The translations under genes and the position numbers were made by a program. A stretch of 64,000 nt of DNA, taken from an uncultured Nitrosomonadales bacterium. GTDB taxonomy: Bacteria > Pseudomonadota > Gammaproteobacteria > Burkholderiales > Methylophilaceae. A model generated the notes under the pieces. The model did no database searches and had not been told where the DNA came from. It saw nothing but the letters and a program-made list of their open reading frames with translations. Position 1 is the first letter of the stretch. The number at the start of each line of letters is the position of its first letter. Below are positions 9,359 to 17,983 of the stretch, one piece after another. Location of the stretch: assembly GCA_913048465.1 (NCBI GenBank), contig CAJWVO010000004.1, positions 1 through 64,000 of the forward strand, written 5' to 3'.

Positions 9359-10014
9359 GACAGATATTTCTTGATACCGAAACAACAGGCCTAGATCCGG
9401 CTCAAGGACATCGTATTATCGAGATAGCAGCTGTTGAAATGATCAATCGTCAGGTCACGAACAATCAATTTCATGTATATATCAATCCGGAAAGAGAGAT
9501 TGATGAGGCTGCTCAGGAAGTACACGGTCTTACGCTAGAATTTTTATCAGACAAGCCCAGCTTCGAATCAATTTCTGAAAAATTTATTAGTTTTATTGCT
9601 GATGCTGAATTGATCATTCACAACGCTCCATTCGATATTGGTTTTTTAAATATGGAGTTGGGAAGAATAAAGAAAGGAGTTGTTGAAGATTATGTTGAGG
9701 TGATTACCGATTCATTGGTTATGGCCAGAGAATTGAGGCCTGGGCAAAGAAATAACTTAGATGCCTTATGTAGGCATTACGGCGTTGATAACTCTAAAAG
9801 AAATTTGCACGGAGCGCTGCTTGACTCGCTTTTACTCGCAGAGGTCTTCATTGGAATGACCAGGGGCCAGGAGGCATTAGAAATTGATTTTAATAATCAA
9901 GAGAAATTATCGATTGACTTTAATAAAGATATTCTCAATAAATTAAAAGTAGTTAGTGCCAGTCAAGAAGAGCTTAATCTGCATCAAGAATACCTAAAAA
10001 AAATTAAACACTAA
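9355..10014 (+). CDS. dnaQ: DNA polymerase III epsilon subunit (proofreading exonuclease)
   Basis: DnaQ is the 3'-5' exonuclease of the replicative polymerase core. The 219-residue protein has the DEDDh set: LDTETTG (Asp7, Glu9), HNAPFDIGFL for the second Asp, and HGALLDSLLLAEVF with the general-base His and last Asp. A variable linker and a short C-terminal segment, which should bind DnaE, follow. I start it at ATG 9355, where ATGA overlaps the rnhA stop; a TTG three codons upstream (9346) is also open but has no advantage. The stop codon overlaps that of convergent queD by four bases. Confidence 0.95.
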   Translation: MRQIFLDTETTGLDPAQGHRIIEIAAVEMINRQVTNNQFHVYINPEREIDEAAQEVHGLTLEFLSDKPSFESISEKFISFIADAELIIHNAPFDIGFLNMELGRIKKGVVEDYVEVITDSLVMARELRPGQRNNLDALCRHYGVDNSKRNLHGALLDSLLLAEVFIGMTRGQEALEIDFNNQEKLSIDFNKDILNKLKVVSASQEELNLHQEYLKKIKH

Positions 10015-10457
10015 GATGATGAAGATGCGTCAGCCCAGTTATTTGGAGTTTCGAAGAGCCGAACGAGACTTGGTTTAATCTTTCCGTTGAACTTATCCAT
10101 AAAGGCTGCCTCAAGCATTTGAAATGCAATTAATGCCATATTTTCAGCAGTAGGAACTCTATCTAATATGACTGTTTTATGATCTTTAATTTGATTTAAA
10201 AAATTAAGAACTTCTGAATCTTTTTTATACACAATAAATGCATGATCCCAAGGATCCACAATGGTAGATCTTATTAATTCTTTTGCATCCTTAAAATCCA
10301 AAACCATGCCGTAATTTGATTGGTCTTCTTGTTGAATAATTTCTCCACTCAATGAAACTTCTATAGCGTATCGGTGACCATGTAAATTTTTACATGTTGA
10401 TTTATGGTTTGGGATCCTATGTCCCGCATCAAATTCCATTCTTGAAGTAATTATCAT
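10011..10457 (-). CDS. queD: 6-carboxy-5,6,7,8-tetrahydropterin synthase
   Basis: QueD converts 7,8-dihydroneopterin triphosphate to 6-carboxytetrahydropterin, the first committed step toward queuosine in tRNA. The 148-residue protein carries the zinc ligands His13, His26 and His28 (GHRIP and LHGHRY), catalytic Cys22, the DHAFI catalytic His segment and the pterin-binding Glu in PTAENMA. It is coupled to the M48 protease gene by an ATGA overlap. Another queuosine gene, queG, lies at 19.7-20.8 kb; the intermediate genes (queE, queC, queF) are not in the window. No preQ1 riboswitch can precede it because its start overlaps the upstream gene. Confidence 0.93.
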   Translation of the reverse strand: MIITSRMEFDAGHRIPNHKSTCKNLHGHRYAIEVSLSGEIIQQEDQSNYGMVLDFKDAKELIRSTIVDPWDHAFIVYKKDSEVLNFLNQIKDHKTVILDRVPTAENMALIAFQMLEAAFMDKFNGKIKPSLVRLFETPNNWADASSSS

Positions 10458-11701
10458 TTTGTAACCAAAGCTTTAATTCTAGCAATTGCAGGAGGGTGGC
10501 TATCATAAAAGTTAGAGTAAAGTTTATCTGGAGTTAATGTTGAAGCATTATCTCTATAAAGTTTAATGAGGGATTCTTTTAAATCTTTAGCGGGCGTAAA
10601 TTTACATGCATAGGCATCCGCTTCATATTCATTTTTTCTTGAATAGTGCGCCATGAAAGGCCTAACAAAAAATAAAAATAATGGGGAAATAAGAAAAAAT
10701 AGAAGGAGCGCAATGGCATTTGTTTGGCTCTCAACACCTAGTCCCAAGTAAAACCAATCATTTGACTTTAGCAAATCTAAAAAATAAAGACCTAAAAACG
10801 ACAGGACAAATAGAAAAACTATTCTCTTCTTTACATGGTTATGTGCAAAATGGCCTAACTCATGAGCCAAAACTGCCAAGATTTCATTAGGTGAAAGTTT
10901 CTCAAGGAGTGTATCAAAAAAGACAATTCTTTTTGCTTTACCAAATCCAGTAAAGTATGCATTTCCATGAGTGCTTCTTAATGATCCATTCATTACAAAT
11001 AATCCATCAGATTCAAAGCCACATTTTTTTAAGAGTTGTTCAATTTTTACTTTTAGTTTTTTATCTTCCATAGGTTTAAACTTATTAAAGATAGGTGCTA
11101 TATAAAGGGGGTATATTGCCAACATGGTCACATTAAAAATTGATAGAAAAATCCACAACCATAACCACCAATAATCTCCAAGGTTACTAAAAATCCATAG
11201 CGCAATGAAAATGACTGGCAACATAATGATAATGGAGACCAAACTTTGTTTAACTAAATCAGATAAATATAAGGAGAGGGTCATTTTATTGAACCCAAAT
11301 TTTTCGTCAATCACAAAAGTTTTAATTAAACCTAAGGGGGCTTCAATGATGCTCGATAGGAAAATCACAGAAAAGATCAATACAACCCCTTGTAAAATTT
11401 CATTATCAAAAAATTGTAAAGCAAGCTCATTGATATAATTGATCAAACCACCAAGGGTGAGTATGTATAAGAAAACTCCTTGAATTATAAAACCGAGTAT
11501 ATTTATTTTTGCTTTAGCAGAAGTGTACAATGCTGCTTTTTTATGATCTTTTGGTTTTACGATTTTTTTGAAGTCGCTTGGAACCACATTTTGATTCCTA
11601 AGGGCACTAGCATTTTGTCTGACTGAAAGGTAGATCTCTGTCAGTGTAGAGAGAATCAGTAAAAATAAAAAAATATAAGTAAAGGTCATTGTTGTATTCA
11701 T
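10454..11701 (-). CDS. M48 family metalloprotease, Ste24/CaaX-protease-like
   Basis: An integral membrane zinc protease of 415 residues with about six to seven hydrophobic segments. The zinc motif is HELGH (His280, Glu281, His284) in AVLAHELGHFAHNHV, and the third ligand is probably Glu358 in RKNEYEADAY. The N-terminal domain with DEKFGFNKMT is the form found in eukaryotic Ste24 and in many bacterial homologues with no prenylated substrate; the natural substrate in bacteria is unknown, and a role in membrane-protein quality control is only a guess. It is read before queD and divergently from orn, with 79 bases between the starts. Confidence 0.9.
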   Translation of the reverse strand: MNTTMTFTYIFLFLLILSTLTEIYLSVRQNASALRNQNVVPSDFKKIVKPKDHKKAALYTSAKAKINILGFIIQGVFLYILTLGGLINYINELALQFFDNEILQGVVLIFSVIFLSSIIEAPLGLIKTFVIDEKFGFNKMTLSLYLSDLVKQSLVSIIIMLPVIFIALWIFSNLGDYWWLWLWIFLSIFNVTMLAIYPLYIAPIFNKFKPMEDKKLKVKIEQLLKKCGFESDGLFVMNGSLRSTHGNAYFTGFGKAKRIVFFDTLLEKLSPNEILAVLAHELGHFAHNHVKKRIVFLFVLSFLGLYFLDLLKSNDWFYLGLGVESQTNAIALLLFFLISPLFLFFVRPFMAHYSRKNEYEADAYACKFTPAKDLKESLIKLYRDNASTLTPDKLYSNFYDSHPPAIARIKALVTK

Positions 11702-11780
11702 TATCTAAAATCAGCATTTTAAAGTAAAAGAAATGTTAAAGTTATATATGTATTCAATTGTTTAAATTTTAATGGAAATC

Positions 11781-12335
11781 ATGATAAAAAATAACAACAA
11801 CCTAATATGGATTGATATGGAAATGACAGGATTAAATCCAGCAACAGATAAGATCATAGAGGTTGCAGTTATTGTTACCAACCCTCATTTAGAAATAATA
11901 GCTGAAGCTCCAGTTTATGTCATAAAACAATCTAATGAGCTATTGGATTCAATGGACGCATGGAACACAAATACACATTCCAAATCCGGATTAATTGATA
12001 AAGTGAAGCAATCATATATAACAGAAGATTTGGCTGAGCTTGAGCTGATTAATTTTTTAAGCCAGTATGTGGATAAAAATAAATCTCCGATGTGTGGAAA
12101 TTCGATATGCCAAGATAGACGATTTATGGCAAATTACATGCCTAAATTAGAGTCATACTTTCATTACAGAAACTTAGATGTTAGCGTTTTTAAAGAACTC
12201 GCTAAAAGATGGAAAACAAGCCTTCTTGGACAATTTAAAAAGTCAGCAAAGCATGAAGCCTTAGCAGACATTAAAGAATCAATTGAAGAATTAAAATTTT
12301 ATCGTGAACATTTCCTAAGGCTTGATAGTGAATAA
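11781..12335 (+). CDS. orn: Oligoribonuclease
   Basis: Orn degrades the 2-5 nucleotide RNA fragments left by other ribonucleases, and diguanylate breakdown products such as pGpG. It is a DEDDh exonuclease: IDMEMTG for the first two acidic residues, the family signature [19 protein letters not shown], and [11 protein letters not shown] for the last His/Asp. I begin at ATG 11781 (184 residues), because [12 protein letters not shown] aligns with the E. coli start in length; an in-frame ATG three codons upstream at 11772 is the alternative. The gene runs into crcB, whose start lies inside its last codons. Confidence 0.95.
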   Translation: MIKNNNNLIWIDMEMTGLNPATDKIIEVAVIVTNPHLEIIAEAPVYVIKQSNELLDSMDAWNTNTHSKSGLIDKVKQSYITEDLAELELINFLSQYVDKNKSPMCGNSICQDRRFMANYMPKLESYFHYRNLDVSVFKELAKRWKTSLLGQFKKSAKHEALADIKESIEELKFYREHFLRLDSE

Positions 12336-12723
12336 CCTATATCAATTTTTTATCATTGGTTTGTTTGCTTCCTTCGGAGCTATGTTGCGTTACTTTTTTG
12401 TTTTACTATTTCCATTTAATTTTTTTATTATGAATGGTGTTTTGATCGCTAATATCGTTGGTTGTTTTTTAATAGGAATAGTTATGTATCTGGATTCACA
12501 ATATCAAATTATGAGCCAAGCTATTAAGCTTGGGATTGTAGTTGGATTCTTGGGAAGTTTGACAACATTTTCGAGCTTTGGAGCTCAGTTTTTTAGTTTT
12601 GTTGAAGAAAAGCTTTTTTTAAAAGCTTTTCTTCATGTTTCTATCACTGTTTTTTTGTCCCTAGTATCTATTTATTTGGGATACTGGTTAATGAATTTAC
12701 TTCTCAGCCGTTTTTTTAGTTGA
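12328..12723 (+). CDS. crcB: CrcB/Fluc fluoride channel
   Basis: CrcB is a small dual-topology membrane protein that lets fluoride leave the cell. The 131 residues form four hydrophobic segments with the family motifs [16 protein letters not shown] and [12 protein letters not shown] (the TTFS and phenylalanine track of the pore). I prefer GTG at 12328 because AAGG at 12317-12320 is then spaced seven bases away; TTG at 12322 would leave one base. The start is inside orn, so no fluoride riboswitch fits upstream. Its last 27 bases overlap the end of rne on the other strand, and it contains a long perfect hairpin at 12603-12635. Confidence 0.92.
   Translation: MNNLYQFFIIGLFASFGAMLRYFFVLLFPFNFFIMNGVLIANIVGCFLIGIVMYLDSQYQIMSQAIKLGIVVGFLGSLTTFSSFGAQFFSFVEEKLFLKAFLHVSITVFLSLVSIYLGYWLMNLLLSRFFS
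12603..12635. other. Perfect 15-bp inverted repeat with 3-base loop inside crcB
   Basis: TGAAGAAAAGCTTTT (12603-12617) is followed by TTT and then its exact reverse complement (12621-12635). On the plus strand it lies in crcB codons for [11 protein letters not shown]. On the minus strand it begins 62 bases past the rne stop codon, so it would fall in the 3' end of the rne transcript. There is no clear T run after it on either strand, so a simple intrinsic terminator is not supported; a processing or stability hairpin is possible. Confidence 0.7.
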
Positions 12724-14910
12724 TTTCTTTTTAGCTGATGTTCTTGTCTTGGCTGTTTTGGTTGATTTCTTCGGTGCATCTTTCGTCTCAACCATTACCA
12801 ACTTTTTGGTTTTTTTAGGCGCTGTCTTTTCACTCTTAGCCCACGAAGCCTTTTTCGTGTGAGCAGGTTTTTTTACTTGGTAGTCTTGAGGAGCGTCCTG
12901 AATAGACTTTTTCTCTGTTTCAACTAACTTTAACCCAACATCCGCAAGATTTACATCTTTTAGCTCCTCAGTTTTTTTCTTAGGTTGATTTCTCCTACGC
13001 TGATCTTTGGGTTTATTAACAGAATCTAAATTTTTATCACTATTTTTTTCAACATCGATAGGAGTTTTAACCATGTCCATTTCTGGTTTTTTGTTAACGT
13101 TTTCCTGATTTTGTTGATTTGATCTGTAGTTTCGTGAGCGATTATTTCTCCTTCTTCTGTTATTTCTGAATGGTTTTTTATTACCTTCGCTTCCATTTAC
13201 ATCCTGTGTGGACTCCTTATTGCTATCTGAAGCAGCTTCTGATGCCTCCTCGATAGCATCATCGCTAGCAATTAATCCCTTTATAAATCCAAAAAGGGAT
13301 TTATTTTTAGTCTTTCTAGATCTTTTCTCCGGGATTACACCTTTAACAGCAGGAATCTGTTTATCTTTTGTTTCGTGTTCGTTTTCATCAAGGTTCTCCA
13401 CATTAGGAATGTCCACTTCTTGATAGCTTAATTCTTTTTTGTTACCTAAATCTGATGATGTAATTTTGAATTGTGGAACATCAAAGTATTTGTTAGCAAT
13501 AATAAATATTTTATTATTTCCCTCTGATTCAGTTTGAATAATGATTTCTCTCTTTTCATTCAATAGAAACGTTGCAACATCAACAGGAACCTGAACTGAA
13601 ATTTTTTGCCCTTGTTTATTGTTAGATTGTTCCTGGATCATTCTGATTACATGTAAGGCAGATGACTGGAAATCACGAATCCGACCTGTCCCATTACACT
13701 TTGGACATTCTCCGTTGCTCGTTTCACCAATGCTTGGCCTTAAGCGTTGTCTAGAGAGTTCCATCAATCCAAATCTTGATATTCGACCAGTTTGAATTCT
13801 CGCTTTATCATGCTTAAGAGCATCCCTGAGGCACTCCTCAACCTCTCTTTGATTTTTTGGATTTTCCATATCGATAAAGTCAACAACAATTAAACCACCA
13901 ATGTCTCGGAGTCTTAATTGTTTGGCAACCTCTTTAGCAGCTTCAAGGTTGGTATTGAAAGCTGTATTTTCTATATCTCTCCCCTTGGTTGATCTACTTG
14001 AGTTAATATCAATTGATACTAATGCTTCCGTATGATCAATAACGATTACTCCGCCTGATGGAAGCTGAACTTCTCTTAAGAATGCAGACTCAATTTGATT
14101 TTCAATATTAAATTTTGAAAAGAGGGCAGTGCTTTCTTCATACAATTGGATTCGATCTGCATAATCAGGCATAACATGGTTCATGAATTGAGATGCTTGA
14201 TCATAGATATCTTGATTATCTATTAAGATTTCTTCTATGTCCGTATTGAAGTAATCTCTAATAGCCCTTATGACAAGATTGCTTTCTTGATAAATCAAGA
14301 ATGGTGCATCTTGTTGATCTGACGCTCCTAGAATGGCTTCAGATAATTGTGTTAGGTAATCAAGATCCCACTGAATTTCTTCAACACTAGCTCCGATACC
14401 AGCGGTGCGACCAATAACGCTCATCCCTTTTTTTACTTTTAGTTGAGATAGAGCTTCCTTGAAGTTGGTTCTCTCATCTCCTTCAATCCTTCTAGAAATT
14501 CCTCCGCTCTCAGAACTATTAGGCATTAAAACAATATATCTGCCGGCAAGAGATAGAAATGTTGTGAGAGCAGCTCCTTTGTTGCCGCGTTCCTCTTTAG
14601 AAACCTGCACAATCACTTCTTGTCCTTCATTAATTACATCAGCAATGGATAAGTTTTTTTTGCGAGATTTTTTCGAATAAAATTCTTTTGCGATTTCTTT
14701 AAAGGGAAGGAAACCATGTCGATCGACACCATAATTTACGAAAGCTGCTTCAAGTGAAGGCTCAACTCTAGTAATTGTTCCCTTATAGATATTACTCTTT
14801 CTTTGTTCCCTAGCACTTCTTTCATAGTCTAGATCTTCAATAGAAGAGTTGTTGATGATTGCTACACGTATTTCTTCAGTTTGAGTTGCATTAAATAGCA
14901 TCCTCTTCAT
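12697..14910 (-). CDS. rne: Ribonuclease E
   Basis: RNase E is the endonuclease that starts mRNA decay and processes rRNA and tRNA. The 737-residue protein opens with MKRMLFNATQ like E. coli, has an S1 domain at about 35-120, the catalytic DNase I-like region with DHTEALVSIDINS and VVDFIDM, and the zinc-link CPKC motif in ECPKCNGTGR. Past about residue 510 comes a Lys/Arg/Asn-rich, low-complexity tail with NRRRRNNRSRN and a lysine-rich end: an RNA- and degradosome-binding scaffold. I take ATG 14910, eight bases after AGGAG; an ATG two codons earlier is only two bases from it. Its 3' end overlaps crcB. Confidence 0.96.
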   Translation of the reverse strand: MKRMLFNATQTEEIRVAIINNSSIEDLDYERSAREQRKSNIYKGTITRVEPSLEAAFVNYGVDRHGFLPFKEIAKEFYSKKSRKKNLSIADVINEGQEVIVQVSKEERGNKGAALTTFLSLAGRYIVLMPNSSESGGISRRIEGDERTNFKEALSQLKVKKGMSVIGRTAGIGASVEEIQWDLDYLTQLSEAILGASDQQDAPFLIYQESNLVIRAIRDYFNTDIEEILIDNQDIYDQASQFMNHVMPDYADRIQLYEESTALFSKFNIENQIESAFLREVQLPSGGVIVIDHTEALVSIDINSSRSTKGRDIENTAFNTNLEAAKEVAKQLRLRDIGGLIVVDFIDMENPKNQREVEECLRDALKHDKARIQTGRISRFGLMELSRQRLRPSIGETSNGECPKCNGTGRIRDFQSSALHVIRMIQEQSNNKQGQKISVQVPVDVATFLLNEKREIIIQTESEGNNKIFIIANKYFDVPQFKITSSDLGNKKELSYQEVDIPNVENLDENEHETKDKQIPAVKGVIPEKRSRKTKNKSLFGFIKGLIASDDAIEEASEAASDSNKESTQDVNGSEGNKKPFRNNRRRRNNRSRNYRSNQQNQENVNKKPEMDMVKTPIDVEKNSDKNLDSVNKPKDQRRRNQPKKKTEELKDVNLADVGLKLVETEKKSIQDAPQDYQVKKPAHTKKASWAKSEKTAPKKTKKLVMVETKDAPKKSTKTAKTRTSAKKKSTKKTAEK

Positions 14911-14956
14911 TATCATATCTCCTTATAGACAAGAAGATTCAGATAGGAATATTTTC

Positions 14957-14984
14957 AAGCTTTTAAATTTTTAATGAAAAGCTT
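14957..14984. other. Inverted repeat in the rne leader
   Basis: An 8-base perfect dyad (AAGCTTTT and AAAAGCTT) with a 12-base loop, 47 bases upstream of the chosen rne start. Its core is the same AAGCTTTT/AAAAGCTT found in the long hairpin past the rne stop codon. The base composition makes chance occurrence fairly easy. Confidence 0.5.
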
Positions 14985-15019
14985 AATTAAAATTCTAATA
15001 TCAAAAATCTTATTTAAAA

Positions 15020-15059
15020 ATTGTAACTCTTAACATCTATTCGTAAATGGGGTTACAAT
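15020..15059. other. Inverted repeat ATTGTAAC/GTTACAAT between rne and rluC
   Basis: Eight bases repeat perfectly with a 24-base spacer. As plus-strand RNA the stem can extend to 11 pairs with G-U wobbles. It could be an operator or an RNA hairpin; nothing in the sequence decides between them. Confidence 0.5.
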
Positions 15060-15153
15060 CTTTCATGTTCAAAAATTTCTTTAAAATCAACCATTTTGAT
15101 TTAAAGACTACACCAAGAGTATAGGATAAAACGAATAAAAAGAAAACAATTAG

Positions 15154-16074
15154 ATGCGGAAAAAGCAAATTCAATATATTGATATAGATGAGTCATCTGA
15201 AGACCAACGGATTGATAATTATTTATTTAAAATATTTAAAGATGTTCCAAAAAATCATATATTCAAAATTATCCGCAATGGAGAAGTAAGGGTAAATAAG
15301 AAAAGAGTAAAAACCCTTTATAAATTAAAAATTAATGATGTCGTCAGAATTCCTCCGATTGAATTTATTGAAAAAAAAGAAAAAAAACCTTCCAGTAAAT
15401 TTAACCCACATATTATTTTTGAAGATGATTGGTTGTTGGTGATTAATAAACCAAGTGGCTTAGCTGTTCATGGAGGGAGCGGGATTGATTTTGGCTTAAT
15501 TGAGCACGTGAGGCATTTAGGGCCTGAAAATAAGTTTTTAGAGTTAGTGCATCGTATAGATAAAAATACTTCCGGCGTTATTGTGATAGCAAAAAAAAGA
15601 TCAGCTCTAAGATCAATGCAAGAACTTTTTCGTAATAAAAAAATTAAAAAAAATTATCTTGTGGCGGTTAAAGGTAATTGGAATTTAAAAAAGAAAGAAG
15701 TAAATCTTCGATTGGAAAAAAAACAAACACCTGAGGGTCATCATGTAAATGTGGTGGAAGATCCCCTGAAGGGAAAATTATCCAAATCAATATTTTATCT
15801 TGTTAAACAAATGCACCAACATTCACTGTTGTCCGCACAAATCATAACTGGTAGAACACATCAAATTCGGGTCCAGCTTGCTTTCTTGGGATTTCCAGTT
15901 CTTGGTGATGATAAGTACGGTGACTTTGCGCTCAATAAAAAATTACACATGAATGGTTTAAAAAGAATGTTTCTTCATGCTCATAAGTTATCCTTTATTC
16001 ATCCATTTACTGAGGAAAAAGTGGAGCTTACTGCAGACTTACCAATAGAGCTTAGGAAGTATTTTGATGAATAA
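15154..16074 (+). CDS. rluC: 23S rRNA pseudouridine synthase RluC
   Basis: RluC makes pseudouridines in the large-subunit rRNA (positions 955, 2504 and 2580 in E. coli). The 306-residue protein has an N-terminal S4 RNA-binding domain (about 18-75) and the RluA-family catalytic domain with Asp136 in VHRIDKNTSG, followed by GRTHQIRVQL and GDDKYGD. A Lys-rich linker joins the two domains. It stands divergent from rne, as in E. coli, and its stop overlaps the start of the HAD phosphatase gene. RluC fits better than RluD because of this neighbourhood; substrate specificity is otherwise inferred. Confidence 0.9.
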   Translation: MRKKQIQYIDIDESSEDQRIDNYLFKIFKDVPKNHIFKIIRNGEVRVNKKRVKTLYKLKINDVVRIPPIEFIEKKEKKPSSKFNPHIIFEDDWLLVINKPSGLAVHGGSGIDFGLIEHVRHLGPENKFLELVHRIDKNTSGVIVIAKKRSALRSMQELFRNKKIKKNYLVAVKGNWNLKKKEVNLRLEKKQTPEGHHVNVVEDPLKGKLSKSIFYLVKQMHQHSLLSAQIITGRTHQIRVQLAFLGFPVLGDDKYGDFALNKKLHMNGLKRMFLHAHKLSFIHPFTEEKVELTADLPIELRKYFDE

Positions 16075-16705
16075 ATTGATTATTTTTGATTGGGATGGAA
16101 CAATCGTTGATAGCACATCTCATATCGTTCAATCAATTAATAAGACATGTTATAAGTTATATAAACAAACTTTTGAAGAAAAAAAGGTTAAGTCAGTTAT
16201 TGGGTTAAGTCTACCTATTGCTTTTAAAAATCTAACAGGTTTGGAATCTCAAACAGAATTTAATGAGTTTGCCGGTTTATATAAAAAACTTTATATCATT
16301 GAGCGCCCAAGACCATTTGATGGTGTGTCTTTAGGTTTTGATCGCTTAAAAAAAAATAACTTTACTCTTGCTGTTGCTACTGGGAAAAGTCGACGAGGAC
16401 TAGATAATGATTTTACGACTTATGATTTAGGGAAGTACTTTAGCGACTCAAAAACAGCTGATGAATGTTTTTCTAAGCCCCATCCTCAGATGATTGAAGA
16501 GATATACACAAATCTAATGGTTGATCGTACATGCGTTACAATGGTCGGAGATTCGCTAATGGATCAAAATATGGCAAAGAATGCAGATGTTAATTTTGTT
16601 GGAGTAAATTATGGCGCAAGTTCACCGGGGGATTTTGATGATTATGGGAATTTCTTTGCTGACTCTCCTGTTGATTTATTTGACTGGTTATTAAATAATG
16701 CCTGA
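16067..16705 (+). CDS. HAD-family hydrolase, phosphoglycolate phosphatase-like
   Basis: A 212-residue haloacid dehalogenase-type phosphatase. Motif I is FDWDGT with nucleophile Asp8 and acid/base Asp10, motif II lies in VATGKSRRGL, the conserved Lys is in SKPHPQM, and motif IV is VGDSLMDQNMA. A helical cap sits between motifs I and II (subfamily IA). The substrate cannot be told; family members act on phosphoglycolate or other small phosphates. I start at ATG 16067, not at the TTG just upstream. The gene overlaps rluC by eight bases and the Rieske gene by eight, consistent with one operon. Confidence 0.88.
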   Translation: MNKLIIFDWDGTIVDSTSHIVQSINKTCYKLYKQTFEEKKVKSVIGLSLPIAFKNLTGLESQTEFNEFAGLYKKLYIIERPRPFDGVSLGFDRLKKNNFTLAVATGKSRRGLDNDFTTYDLGKYFSDSKTADECFSKPHPQMIEEIYTNLMVDRTCVTMVGDSLMDQNMAKNADVNFVGVNYGASSPGDFDDYGNFFADSPVDLFDWLLNNA

Positions 16706-17045
16706 GTCAATCATTTTTGAAAAAAACAAAATTATAAATTCATCCACAAAGGCTGTTAAATCATATGTAAATAACGAAACATCAATATTTGTTGTTTATT
16801 TTGAAGGCGAATTTCATGCTTACATTAACCAATGTCAACATCTACCAGTTGAGCTTGATTGGGATGAGGCACATTATTTTGATGAAACAGAAAAATTTTT
16901 GATTTGTGCAACTCATGGAGCTGTGTACGATCCAAAAAATGGCCATTGTCTTTCCGGACCATGCAAGTCAAAATACCTCAAAAAATTAGAGGTTATTGAG
17001 AGAAATCATAAAATTGAGGTAATTTACGATGACAGTAAAAAATAA
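16698..17045 (+). CDS. Rieske [2Fe-2S] protein
   Basis: A 115-residue stand-alone Rieske domain. The cluster ligands are Cys46 and His48 in NQCQHLP and Cys70 and His73 in CATHGAVYD, followed by the SGPC proline loop. There is no signal peptide or membrane segment, so it is cytoplasmic. It resembles the small ferredoxin-like Rieske proteins found between rluC/HAD and sppA in betaproteobacteria; its partner is unknown. It is tightly packed with its neighbours (8-base overlap upstream, 17-base overlap with sppA). Confidence 0.88.
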   Translation: MPESIIFEKNKIINSSTKAVKSYVNNETSIFVVYFEGEFHAYINQCQHLPVELDWDEAHYFDETEKFLICATHGAVYDPKNGHCLSGPCKSKYLKKLEVIERNHKIEVIYDDSKK

Positions 17046-17979
17046 AGACCAGCAAGTTAAAGACCAGGCGCTGAATACATTACTTAATAATATCTTCATT
17101 GAAAATAGAAGGAATCGCAGATGGAGTAATTTTTTTAAAATTGTTACCTTTTTGTATCTTTTTATCCTTCTTTTTATATTCCTTGGTAAACCTGGTGATC
17201 AGGTGAACGCGTCGGGTGATTTTACAGCCTTAGTCAAGCTAAATGGCATAATCTCGTCGGAGTCTGAGATTAATGCGGAGGATGCAATAAAAAGCTTACA
17301 AAAGGCAATGAAAAATAATGGTACAAAAGGTCTTATTGTAAGTATTAACAGTCCAGGTGGAAGCCCAGTCCAGTCTGCAATGATTAATGATGAAATTAAG
17401 CGCCTTAAATTGATTTATCCTGAAAAGCCGATTAAGGTTGTTGTTGAAGATGTTTGTGCCTCAGGAGGATATTACATAGCAGTTGCCGCAGATAATATAT
17501 ATGCAAATAAATCAAGCATAGTTGGTTCGATTGGTGTCTTGATGAATGGTTTTGGCTTTGACCAGGCCATTGAGAAGTTAGGGATAGAAAGACGACTAAT
17601 GACGGCAGGCAAAAATAAAGGCATTCTTGATCCATTCCAGCCTTTAGACTCTGCTCACAGAGAGCATGTGCAGCAACTACTCGACGAAGTGCATCAGCAA
17701 TTTATCACCGCAGTCAAAGAGGGTAGAGGCGATCGATTATCTCAGGACCAGTCAATATTCTCAGGGTTGTTTTGGAATGGTGAGTCAGCATACAAATTGG
17801 GATTGATTGATGGCTTTGGGACGGTATCATCAATCGCAAAAGATGTAATTGGATATGAAAAAGTGATTGATTTCACGACGTACGAAACATTTGCTGACCG
17901 CTTTGCAAAAAAGCTAGGGGCTGGTATTGGTAGTGTGTTACATAGTCAAATAATTAATAAAAATTATCAATTAAATTAA
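17029..17979 (+). CDS. sppA: Signal peptide peptidase SppA, short 36K type
   Basis: SppA is an inner-membrane serine protease that clears cleaved signal peptides. The 316-residue protein is the half-length, single-domain form of family S49, not the double-length E. coli type. A basic N-terminus precedes one membrane segment at about 36-53. Nucleophile Ser145 is in VCASGGYYIA, and the general-base lysine is Lys195 or Lys197 in MTAGKNKGILDPF. SINSPGG and GSIGVL are also typical. It ends four bases from convergent pgi. Confidence 0.92.
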   Translation: MTVKNKDQQVKDQALNTLLNNIFIENRRNRRWSNFFKIVTFLYLFILLFIFLGKPGDQVNASGDFTALVKLNGIISSESEINAEDAIKSLQKAMKNNGTKGLIVSINSPGGSPVQSAMINDEIKRLKLIYPEKPIKVVVEDVCASGGYYIAVAADNIYANKSSIVGSIGVLMNGFGFDQAIEKLGIERRLMTAGKNKGILDPFQPLDSAHREHVQQLLDEVHQQFITAVKEGRGDRLSQDQSIFSGLFWNGESAYKLGLIDGFGTVSSIAKDVIGYEKVIDFTTYETFADRFAKKLGAGIGSVLHSQIINKNYQLN

Positions 17980-17983
17980 TTAC

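Larger units (their letters stand above)
14911..15153. promoter_or_regulatory. rne-rluC divergent intergenic region with two inverted repeats
   Basis: The largest gap in the window, holding the 5' untranslated regions of rne (minus) and rluC (plus). It contains AAGCTTTT/AAAAGCTT (14957-14964 and 14977-14984) and ATTGTAAC/GTTACAAT (15020-15027 and 15052-15059). E. coli rne is autoregulated through hairpins in a long leader, so these dyads could serve a similar purpose; that is inference. A possible rluC promoter is TTGATT at 15096 and TATAGG at 15120 with an 18-base spacer. I found no convincing rne promoter by eye. Confidence 0.5.

Noticed and set aside
10440-10520. Possible preQ1 riboswitch before queD
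   Set aside because: queD overlaps the M48 protease gene by four bases, so the sequence upstream is coding.
12250-12327. Possible fluoride riboswitch before crcB
   Set aside because: The crcB start is inside orn and no leader exists; the bases upstream are orn codons and I see no riboswitch core there.
12700-13200. Lys- and Asn-rich repeats in the rne tail as a separate repeat element
   Set aside because: The sequence is in frame with rne and matches the disordered scaffold tail usual for RNase E; no exact nucleotide repeat unit is visible.
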